A stretch of DNA of 20,000 nt from Chromera velia (taxonomy: Eukaryota > Sar > Chromeraceae). Positions 1-6,900 of the stretch are shown piece after piece; the first letter of the stretch is position 1, and every line of letters starts with the position of its first letter. A program made the position numbers and the translations under genes. The stretch covers positions 1 to 20,000 of the forward strand of contig JAHBMJ010002160.1 of NCBI GenBank assembly GCA_018398765.1. Direction: 5' to 3'. The notes beneath the pieces are model-generated. The model worked only from the letters and a program-made list of their open reading frames with translations. It had not been told where the DNA came from and did no database searches.

Positions 1-1523
1 AAACGGCTGTTCCGCCCACAACAGAAGTCTTCCTTGAGCGCTTGGACGCGTGGGAAGCTTCTTTCCATTCTTCTCTGCGGATGTCCTTAGAGAAAGCGCA
101 GCTGGTTTCGAAGATCTTGAGAGCAAAAGCAGCAGACGGAAGTGGTGCTGCTGCTGCTGCTGCTGCAGCGGCGGCTCCCCGAGTGCACCCCGGGGACGTT
201 GCTGTTCTGCACAGGTTGGAGGCACGGGGCACAAAGTTTTTGAAAGAAGTGCGGGGGGACCTTGGAGAGATAGAACGTCGGCACGCCGAGGGAGACCTGT
301 CGTCTCTTTTTGAAGATGGCCTGGGGGAGGTTGGTCAGCTCATCCGTTCCTTCCAGGCAATTGGAAAGGACACATTCCAAGAGGCACTGTGTAACTTCAA
401 GAGCGGTAAACTGAGTGGAGACGACCTCCGTCTGTTTCTGAAGGTGGGGGCAGATGTGAATGGTTTGGTAGGGGGGCAGACAGCGTTGATAAAAGCGATT
501 TCCATCGACAGTATGGAAGCAGTACAGATGATCGTCAGCGACGGAGCAAGTGACATGGAAGCAAGAGCTGGCAAAATACCCCCCCCCGCCCTTCCCCCAA
601 TCGAAGTCCTTTCACGCTTGGACCGTCTCCCACGTCATCCCCGGCATAGTGTCAGGCAAGGCGACACTGCGCTGATTGTGGCGTGTCGCAAGGGTTGGTG
701 GGCAATGGTTGAATACTTGATTGAAAGTGGTGCAGAGGTTGATGTAGAAGATGCGGGTGGCCGGAAGGTTCTTGCGGTTGCTTGCGGGGCCATCTGGAGA
801 AAGATGGACGCAACCCCGGAGGCTGCCAAGCCCGCGCTTCGTTCCTCGTTTGAGGAAATTCTGAAGGAGCTCACCATGAAAACCTCAGACCTGAAGAGCG
901 TCGTAGTCCATAAAGACGATTCCTTTTATAGCAGCGAAGCACTGTTGCACTTCGCTATTAAGCACGACTTTGAGAAGTTTGTGAATCTTCTTTTGTCCTT
1001 TGAAGTGGGGGTTGACATGATGGGGCCTAACTATACAACCCCGCTGCATACAGCTGCCTTCAGAGGGCGCCTCAAGTATCTGCAGCTTTTGATTGAAAAA
1101 GGTGCCGATGTGAACAAACGTGAGGCCCGGGGGGGGGGTGATACGGTGCTCAATAAGGCCATCTGTGGGTTCAGCAGCGTCGATTGCGATAAGACGCTGC
1201 TGAAAGTGGTGGAGCTTCTGCTCGACCACGGAGCGGAGGTGAACGCGCACGGTGACTGTGGGTACACGGCTTTGCACAAAGCTGTGGGTCCAGACAGGGC
1301 TGATATGCCACCAGAGTTCACGATCAGGCTTGTCAAGCTCCTTTTGAACCGAGGTGCCGACGTGACAGCACGAACAAGTCCGATGGGGCTGCCTTCCCAA
1401 CAGAAAACGCCCGCTGAACTGGTGAAAGACCCGAATTTCAATTTAGGTCTTTCTTCAAGTCTGCAGTCAGAGTTGCTTGTGGTTCTTACTACCCCGACTC
1501 GGACGACCGCCCTTCCCCGTTAA
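1..1523 (+). CDS. Ankyrin-repeat protein, 5' end open at window edge
   Basis: This is probably a protein-protein interaction scaffold; no enzymatic domain is visible. The frame is open from base 3 to the TAA at 1521-1523. The first in-frame ATG is at 81, so either translation starts there or an upstream exon lies outside the window (an AG at 23-24 could be an acceptor). Numbering residues from base 42: a run of ten alanines at about 36-45; a charged helical stretch to about 125; then ankyrin units recognisable by LLLxxGADVN and TALHxAV signatures near 128-160 (KVGADVNG, QTALIKAI), 207-235 (DTALIVACRKG, LIESGAEVD), 300-330 (LLHFAIKH), 333-362 (TTPLHTAAFRG, LIEKGADVNKR), 367-400 (VVELLLDHGAEVNAH), 408-440 (YTALHKAV, LVKLLLNRGADV). 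A Pro/Arg-rich insertion of about 28 residues interrupts the array near 177-205. The partner is unknown. Ankyrin repeats are certain; the start is not. Confidence 0.85.
   Translation, partial: TAVPPTTEVFLERLDAWEASFHSSLRMSLEKAQLVSKILRAKAADGSGAAAAAAAAAAPRVHPGDVAVLHRLEARGTKFLKEVRGDLGEIERRHAEGDLSSLFEDGLGEVGQLIRSFQAIGKDTFQEALCNFKSGKLSGDDLRLFLKVGADVNGLVGGQTALIKAISIDSMEAVQMIVSDGASDMEARAGKIPPPALPPIEVLSRLDRLPRHPRHSVRQGDTALIVACRKGWWAMVEYLIESGAEVDVEDAGGRKVLAVACGAIWRKMDATPEAAKPALRSSFEEILKELTMKTSDLKSVVVHKDDSFYSSEALLHFAIKHDFEKFVNLLLSFEVGVDMMGPNYTTPLHTAAFRGRLKYLQLLIEKGADVNKREARGGGDTVLNKAICGFSSVDCDKTLLKVVELLLDHGAEVNAHGDCGYTALHKAVGPDRADMPPEFTIRLVKLLLNRGADVTARTSPMGLPSQQKTPAELVKDPNFNLGLSSSLQSELLVVLTTPTRTTALPR
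147..176 (+). repeat. GCN trinucleotide run encoding polyalanine
   Basis: Mostly GCT codons followed by GCA/GCG/GCT encode ten consecutive alanines in the ankyrin protein. The pure GCT core is a microsatellite likely to vary in length between strains. Confidence 0.85.
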
Positions 1524-1556
1524 ACGATCATGATCCCATCAATTGCAATGATTTAA

Positions 1557-1574
1557 GGCGCCCTCCAGGGCGCC
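1557..1574 (+). other. GC-rich hairpin just after the ankyrin stop codon
   Basis: GGCGCCC-TCCA-GGGCGCC is a perfect 7-bp stem with a 4-base loop, 33 bases after the TAA and followed by CTTCTCTTT. It resembles a bacterial rho-independent terminator in form. In a eukaryotic 3' UTR it may be a 3'-processing or stability element, or it may mark the edge of the adjoining repeat island. It does not match the histone stem-loop consensus. Confidence 0.45.
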
Positions 1575-1601
1575 CTTCTCTTTGCTAGCTGCCAGTATAT
1601 T

Positions 1602-1850
1602 GTTATAATTACTATACTGTACAAACCCGGTTTAAATTCCCCGCCGTCAGAATCCCTGGGAATTTAGTGGAATTTATTAGAATTTACCTTTAGAATTTAG
1701 TGGATTTTAGTGGAATTTACCATAGAAATTTACAGTGGAATCTACGTACTCGATCGTCTAGATTCAAAGGTGTTTAGTCACTTGTGATTAAAATATATTC
1801 AATTATTCCATAAAGTGATTGAATGTGAGTGAATTAATAAAGTGCTTAAT
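1602..1850 (+). repeat. Left inverted terminal repeat of the 3.2-kb element
   Basis: It carries CAAACCCGGTTTAAATTCCCC near 1621-1641, a series of AATTTAGTGGAATTTA-like units at 1660-1730, and TCTAGATTCAAAGGTGTTTAG at 1757-1777. The same blocks recur in reverse complement and in the same order at the right end, without the palindromic insertion found there. Confidence 0.6.
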
Positions 1851-1952
1851 TAGCCAAAGTTTGATTCTTATTATAGTCTTTAATACCTTTACTGATTCTA
1901 ATAATGTCTGACATTGTATATTTTTTTTTACCTCATAAAAACAACTGTTTTA

Positions 1953-2010
1953 GGAGTAGTCTAGAGGCTTGTGCACGTCTTAGACTAGCTAGTGCAAGGC
2001 GCACTACTCC
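1953..2010. repeat. Inverted repeat inside the transposon island
   Basis: GGAGTAGT at 1953-1960 pairs with ACTACTCC at 2003-2010, around a 42-base centre containing GTGCAC. It may be a subterminal element of the island. No ribozyme core (CUGANGA/GAAA) is visible. Confidence 0.4.
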
Positions 2011-2094
2011 CAAGAAGCCTTCCTGTGACTCTATGGTCTGTTAATCAAACTTCAGGCTTTGACAGGCTGGCGCTTTCGGTGCCAGGGCTTTGGT

Positions 2095-2174
2095 GATAGA
2101 AAACTCATTCTTTCTAGTATGCAATATCGTCAGGGCTCCGACGATAGAAAGCTAATTCTTTCTAGTATGCAATA
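2095..2174 (+). repeat. Pair of 32-bp direct repeats
   Basis: Two nearly identical 32-base units, 2095-2126 and 2143-2174, both run from GATAGAAA to TTCTTTCTAGTATGCAATA and differ at two or three positions. A 16-base spacer separates them (TCGTCAGGGCTCCGAC), giving a 48-bp period. They lie in the AT-rich interior of the island. Confidence 0.75.
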
Positions 2175-2460
2175 CAGCTCCAACCTATAGTAGCTTAAAA
2201 ATATTATAATTACCCCCCTGACACTTCACTGCTTTTCTAGATAAGGCTCTTCAAGACACCGGGATCCGTTCTTAAATGTCTCTAAACCACTGAAATCCGT
2301 TCGGCTCTTTCAAATTTAATTTAAACCACTAGTTAAACCATTTACTATAAAAAAAATGAAATCATATATAAAATGAAATTTGAAATAAAATGTTTTATCT
2401 GAACTGAATTTCAAATTGCTTTTCATGATGCAATTATATAATTTAAAGGAGTTTAAAGTG

Positions 2461-2996
2461 ACACCCGCGCTCACTCACCTACGCATTCATTCATTCATTC
2501 ATCCATTCATTCATTCATTCATTTATTTATCATTCATTCACTAACTCCCTCATTCTCTCACTCACTCAGCCATTCACCTACGCAGCCTCGCTCATTCATT
2601 GACTCACTCACTCCCACACCACCGTCACTCACTTATCCATTTACTTACTCACTCACTCACTCATTCATTCATTCATTTATGCATTCATACACTTATGCAT
2701 TCATGCATTTATGCATTCATGTATTCATTCACTCACTCACCCACCCGCACTCTCTCGCTCTTTCACCCACCTTCATTCACTCATCAACTCACTCACTCAC
2801 TCACTCACTCACTCGCTCACTCACTGACTCACTCACTCACTCACTCAATCAGTCACTCACTCACTCACTCACCCACTCACCCACCCACTCAATCACTCAC
2901 TTGCTCACTCACTCACTCACGCATCCCGACATTCAGTCATCCATCCATCTATGCAACCATCCACCCATTCATTCATTCATTCATTCATTAACCCCT
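2461..2996 (+). repeat. TCAN tetranucleotide satellite (CTCA/TTCA arrays)
   Basis: This is about 530 bases of interleaved blocks (ATTC)n, (ACTC)n, (CATT)n and (ACCC)n, nearly all satisfying the period-4 pattern TCAN. The long Thr/His/Ser/Leu reading frames across it come only from the repeat and should not be called genes. Confidence 0.9.
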
Positions 2997-3008
2997 CCTG
3001 ACCAATAG

Positions 3009-3395
3009 GTGCTATATGCAGACAGCCATTTTGTGAGGCAGGTAGTCAGACATGCAGACACAGCCACAGGCAAGAACAGCCACTGCCAGGCAAAGGCAGG
3101 CACAAGCATGCTTATCCCGTCTATCTCCATCTCCAACATGCTTTCTCTTTCTGAAGGCATGTGTGCTGGTCGCAGCGATTCCTGTGTCAAAAGATTAGCA
3201 GCAGCTCAACAAGATCGCACTTCATTGGTTGGCAATGGTTGGCTCCTTTGGCTTACCAGTCTTGGAGTTAATGCAATCATTCAGTTCATTGCCTCTGCTG
3301 GTGAAAAAGAGAACAAAGAATCTCTGATAGAACAAAGCCAACAAAACTCTGACAGTGCCGTACATATGAATCATAGACCTATAAGAACGTTGTGA
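3009..3395 (+). other. Uncertain ORF in the transposon interior
   Basis: A 128-codon open frame with a GTG at its head; the first in-frame ATG is near 3108. The C-terminal half (LGVNAIIQFIASAGEKENKE) has protein-like composition with one hydrophobic stretch. I recognise no family, and no start context or splice structure supports expression. It may be a decayed fragment of a transposon-encoded protein. Confidence 0.2.
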
Positions 3396-3665
3396 CTGGT
3401 AGTGTTTTTGTTTAAAAATTGGAACGTCGTTCAGAGTCTGACACCAGATGTGCTTGCGATGTCCTCAACAACGTTTTGGGGTGTATTGTTGCTCACCGAA
3501 CATTTTGGGAAAAAAAAACTTGAAGTATACAGATATGGTCAGACCGAATTTACCAGCCTAAGAGTAGGTGCTGACCGTAGCAGACCGACATACAGTAACA
3601 GGCCAGAAGACCAAGACGTTTTTCAGACAGCTTTTGCACCAAAATGCATACATGCAAACAGCTAA

Positions 3666-3835
3666 TAGAGCTATGGGCTTTGGGGTGGCACGTACGCGGT
3701 CAGGCTTTGGCATGGCCGCCCCTTAATTCGGCACGGTCGCGGGCTTTAGCATGGCCGCGCCTTTGGCACGGTCAGGCTTTGGCATGGCCACGCTTTCGGC
3801 GCGGTCGAAGTGCTCGGGCTTTGGCGGCCGCTCTG
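3666..3835 (+). repeat. GC-rich minisatellite, period about 33-38 bp
   Basis: About four imperfect units share CGGTCAGGCTTTGGCATGGC followed by a GCGCCTTTGGCA-like segment; two consecutive units measure 35 and 33 bases. It is a sharp GC-rich block inside AT-rich DNA. Confidence 0.75.
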
Positions 3836-4199
3836 GATCAACCATAGGAAGCCTTCTTGGTGGTAAGGCGCATGCGTTATATATATATGCATACATGGGG
3901 TTCACCCGGGCTAGCCGTATGGTATGGCCCACGCGTATGCATGCACGATCGATCGAGTGCTCGTATTAAATATAGTACGGCCAGTGATGTATGTATTCAG
4001 AGCTGAACAGCCGATTGTACATGCATATTGCATAAAAAATCGGGTCTTCATGTATATGGCTTTCAAACATAAGGACTAGCACAAGGACCATGACAAGGTA
4101 AGATGCAAACTTCAAGTCACAGTAAGCCACTGGCATAATACTAAATGACTGAGGCCTGACATGTTCAGACAATTAACTCTATAGAGTCTATACTTAAAA

Positions 4200-4376
4200 A
4201 TGAGTCAAGTGGACATACGAGACTTCTTCAAAGCAGTTCAGCCACCACCCAGCAAACCTGTAGAATTGTATATATGCAATTCCTGCAGGGTGACAGCCAG
4301 AAGCAGCAGAGGGACGTCCAATTTTTGGCTCTGCCCCCTGGACCCCCCATTAATTCGTTTGGGAATATATTCCTGA
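4200..4376 (+). pseudogene. 58-residue ORF with a PIP-box-like N terminus, likely transposon remnant
   Basis: ATG at 4200, TGA at 4374-4376. The peptide begins MSQVDIRDFFK; QVDIRDFF fits the PCNA-interacting consensus Q-x-x-(I/L/M)-x-x-aromatic-aromatic. A Pro-rich spacer follows, then a CxxC (ICNSC, residues 26-29) and a later Cys45 in WLCP that could be the start of a zinc-binding module. The frame then ends. Short N-terminal FF motifs before zinc fingers occur in some eukaryotic DNA-transposon proteins. The size and position suggest the truncated head of such a protein rather than a working gene. It could also be the first exon of a spliced gene. Confidence 0.4.
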
Positions 4377-4379
4377 ATA

Positions 4380-4830
4380 TATTACTTTTGAATTAAGTAA
4401 ATAACTAGTGAATAAATTATATTCTATGATTAAACACCTTTATCTAGATTTCAGTGATCATTCTACTAAATTTCACAAACTTTGAAGGCTTATTTCTTGT
4501 TATATAGAAAGAGTTAGGAGATCAAATTAACAGTGTTTATAGAGCTTTATAAGATATATAAACACTACTAATTTGAGCTCCTCACTCTTTCTATATTGCA
4601 AGAAGTATAAGCCTTCAAAGTTTGTAGAATTTAGCTAGTAGAATCTAGACGAGTAGATTCCTTGGCAAATTCTACTAAAATCGATCCACTAAATTCTAAG
4701 GGTAGATTCCGCTAAATTCCACTAAATTGGTAAAGAAGCAGTGAGTGTTTGAATTAATTTTCATAATAAAAAAATTTTTGGGGAATATTAAACCCGGGTT
4801 TGTAGGGTACTCAGTATAATAGTCACTATG
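4380..4830 (-). repeat. Right inverted terminal repeat, interrupted by a palindrome
   Basis: Reading the minus strand from 4830: TATACTG, then CAAACCCGGGTTTAA, TTCCCC, AATTTAGTGGAATTTAGCGG, TCTAGAT, then AAAGGTGTTTAATCA and an AT-rich tail. These match the left end in order. It exceeds the left copy mainly because of the extra palindrome at about 4450-4641. Confidence 0.6.
4450..4641. mobile_element. Palindromic MITE-like insertion nested in the right inverted repeat
   Basis: The arms pair over roughly 65-75 bases: ACAAACTTTGAAGGCTTAT from 4475 matches the reverse complement ending at 4625. The centre is near 4550. The block is absent from the matching place in the left terminal repeat. ATCTAGA stands on both sides (about 4442-4448 and 4643-4649) and once in the left copy, which fits a 7-8 bp target duplication. 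That length would suit a hAT-type insertion, but this is inference, since ATCTAGAT is itself palindromic. Confidence 0.55.
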
Positions 4831-4839
4831 ACTCAAGCT

Positions 4840-5244
4840 ACGTTTAGAAGTATATATAAGATAGGTTAGGATCTAGGATAGGATTTATGTTCCGGGTTAT
4901 CCCGCGGTTTACTATCGGGCCTCGACTTGTATCGTCGATCCAGCTAGCGATCCAAGTGGCTAGGTAGGAAGTAGGTAGCTCACTAATCTGAAAAGCTGTA
5001 CTAATATATGCTCTACTACTAGTATAGTACAACTAATTGTAACATAATTGATTAACTGTTTATTGAATTATATGTGTTTTTAAGCTGGCTGCGCACCTAG
5101 CTGCGCACGACACATATAGCCAAAACGGTCACCCTAGTGGTCACCAGGAGAACTAACCATGACAAACAAACAACTACAGTAAATTATCCAGTCTTTCATC
5201 CAGTCTGGATTTTAATTTAATATTGTCATTAAAACAGCTATGAA
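4840..5244. other. AT-rich intergenic segment with short direct-repeat pairs
   Basis: I see no convincing gene. The stretch contains TA- and CTAG-rich sequence, a small minus-strand frame (4844-5032) of low information, and two direct-repeat pairs at 5088-5145. It is probably the remains of another mobile element next to the main island. Confidence 0.35.
5088..5145 (+). repeat. Two direct-repeat pairs, both with 12-bp offset
   Basis: GCTGCGCAC occurs at 5088-5096 and 5100-5108. GGTCACC occurs at 5127-5133 and 5139-5145. Each pair is offset by exactly 12 bp. Such paired short repeats are typical of subterminal protein-binding sites of DNA transposons; no partner end was found. Confidence 0.5.
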
Positions 5245-5778
5245 TTGAAGAGACGGTTGCTCCTCCTTCAAACTGCATACCTCAGAATTCAGCCAGAATT
5301 TGACTCAGAATTAAAAGCAAATGACTCTCCACCTCTGATTTCCTTCCCTTCGAACATGACCCGTCGACTCGTAAACGATGTTCCTTTCCACTATAGCCTC
5401 CTCTCCCCGAGAAAGGTGGGAAATATGAATTTAAACGAATGTGACTCCCCAGCTCCATGACCTGTGTGGACCTCTCAAGAGAAGGGGTTTGCCAGCAGTA
5501 GGCAAAAAAGCCCAGAACACTAAGCAAACAAGGTGAGAAAGGCAACCAGAGAGCCAACAAGCCATGTCGAGCCATCAGGGCACAACCAGAAGAGAAGAGA
5601 AGAAAAGAGAGGCAGTTAGGGTTGTTGCCCCTTTGACTCACCAAGAGGAGCTAGGAAGAAAACGGAAGAGAACACTTCGGGGTGTCAATTACCATCCGAT
5701 CACCCTCTAAAAATTCAGAGACTGAGGCCCACTTTCGACAGAGCGCATGTGTGTGTGAAAACGTGTTTCTGTCGGATT

Positions 5779-5840
<62 letters not shown>

Positions 5841-6009
5841 AAGAAAAAGAGAGAGAGAGAGATCATAACGATGCAAAGATGCCCACTCCCTCTTGCCCTG
5901 CTGTCAACTCTGTACACATCCCTTTGTCTTCATTCCCTTATTTCCCACAAAATTCCCTTCTACAGACACTTCTGCGTTTCCACCCGAAGAAAGAAAAACT
6001 GCCGAGACT
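5245..6009. other. 3' flank of the giant minus-strand gene
   Basis: This is presumably the 3' UTR and downstream sequence of the gene ending at 6010. Open frames exist on both strands (5245-5460 plus, 5282-5644 minus) but show no recognised domain and no splice-consistent partner. I found no clear AATAAA on the minus strand close to the stop. Confidence 0.3.
5779..5862 (+). repeat. Compound TG/GA microsatellite
   Basis: About 38 bases of TG repeat (to about 5817) run straight into an imperfect GA tract to about 5862. Cysteine-Val and Glu-Arg runs read through it in translation are artefacts. Confidence 0.9.
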
Positions 6010-6900
6010 TCATCCCAAGCTCTCTCTGAGGGACCGAATCAGACTGGCACAGGAGGCTTCTACTTGCCGGCCCACACGCAGACAACAGAGAGCCCAGGTC
6101 AAACCAGCATCATCCTTCATCGTCTGAGACACCGTCCAGGCCCCCATACGCTTTCCCTGGAAGCAAACTTCGGATCCCAGGAGCACTGCCGAGCTGAGTG
6201 GCATCGATTCATCTCTCTCGGGCAGAACTCTTCCATTCTGCTCACCCCCTCCTCTTACTTCCTGCCGAGCTACATCATCACCCTCCCGTTCCTCCTCTCG
6301 TGCCCCCTCCCATCGATCATGACTGATCCTCATCTCCATCCCATTCTTCGAAGAGGAGGGTAAACCTCGCCTGTCTCTTCCCTTCTTATTCATTTCTGCC
6401 CCTTTCTCTCCCCAACCCCACTCTGTCCCTCCAGGCTTCTTCACACAATACTCCGGAAACATCTCCTTCCCTTCCTGCCCAACAGCTCTGCCATCACCGC
6501 CCCCCTCTTCTGCATAGTAACGGCCTCTTCGATCTTCAACTGCACAGAGGCCGGGGCGGTTCAGCGGACCATAGAACCCCCTCTGTCTGTCCATCTCTCG
6601 TGCCCCTCCCTCTGTCTGTCTTGCTGGAGGGTTCTGAAGAAACCGATTGGTGCGCTGGGGTACTGTATAAGGAAACCCTTCTGTTTGCTGTCTCTTCTGC
6701 ATTCCCTCAGCAGGCGGAACATCAAACTTTGAATGAGAAAGGCCCTGAGAGACAGACACAGGCTTAGCCCTTCTGTGTCCGTTGGGATTCTGCACAGTCC
6801 CGGCAAGCGAATTGTGGCTGAATAGGTTGGGTCCACCCTTTCGCCCCGCCACGTGCCTCTGTTTGTGCGAAGACCTCAAGTCGCCCTCCAAGCGAAGGAG
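6010..6900 (-). CDS. Giant gene terminal exon 26
   Basis: Acceptor CTCTGTGCAG/CTCCTT, phase 0; 296 codons then TGA. It starts LLRLEGDLRSSHKQRHVAGR. Most of it is a Gly/Arg/Glu-rich, low-hydrophobicity tail, likely disordered. The end is more structured: SSAVLLGSEVCFQGKRMGA and ALCCLRVGRQVEASCASLIR. 891 bases without a stop is strong support for coding. Confidence 0.75.
   Translation of the reverse strand, partial: LLRLEGDLRSSHKQRHVAGRKGGPNLFSHNSLAGTVQNPNGHRRAKPVSVSQGLSHSKFDVPPAEGMQKRQQTEGFPYTVPQRTNRFLQNPPARQTEGGAREMDRQRGFYGPLNRPGLCAVEDRRGRYYAEEGGGDGRAVGQEGKEMFPEYCVKKPGGTEWGWGEKGAEMNKKGRDRRGLPSSSKNGMEMRISHDRWEGAREEEREGDDVARQEVRGGGEQNGRVLPERDESMPLSSAVLLGSEVCFQGKRMGAWTVSQTMKDDAGLTWALCCLRVGRQVEASCASLIRSLRESLG

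Larger units (their letters stand above)
1600..4830. mobile_element. Degenerate DNA transposon island with similar inverted ends
   Basis: The left end (1602-1850) and the reverse complement of the right end (4380-4830) share ordered blocks: TATACTG, then ACAAACCCGG(G)TTTAA and TTCCCC, then several AATTTAGTGGAATTTA-like units, then TCTAGAT, then AAAGGTGTTTA(A/G)TCA, then an AT-rich tract. The two ends face each other, as terminal inverted repeats do. The interior has no complete transposase. It holds a TCAN satellite (2461-2996), a minisatellite (about 3666-3835) and short ORFs (3009-3395, 3402-3665) with no recognised family. I call it a non-autonomous or decayed element. The target-site duplication was not resolved, so the superfamily is open. 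Confidence 0.6.

Noticed and set aside
885..1441. Minus-strand frames opposite the ankyrin gene
   Set aside because: They mirror the ankyrin codons and contain no independent motif.
2599..3008. Long His/Ser/Thr/Leu open frames
   Set aside because: They are translations of the TCAN satellite and carry no sequence beyond its period-4 repeat.
5651..6029. Frames with Cys-Val, Thr-His or Arg-Glu runs
   Set aside because: Produced by the TG/GA microsatellite at 5779-5862.
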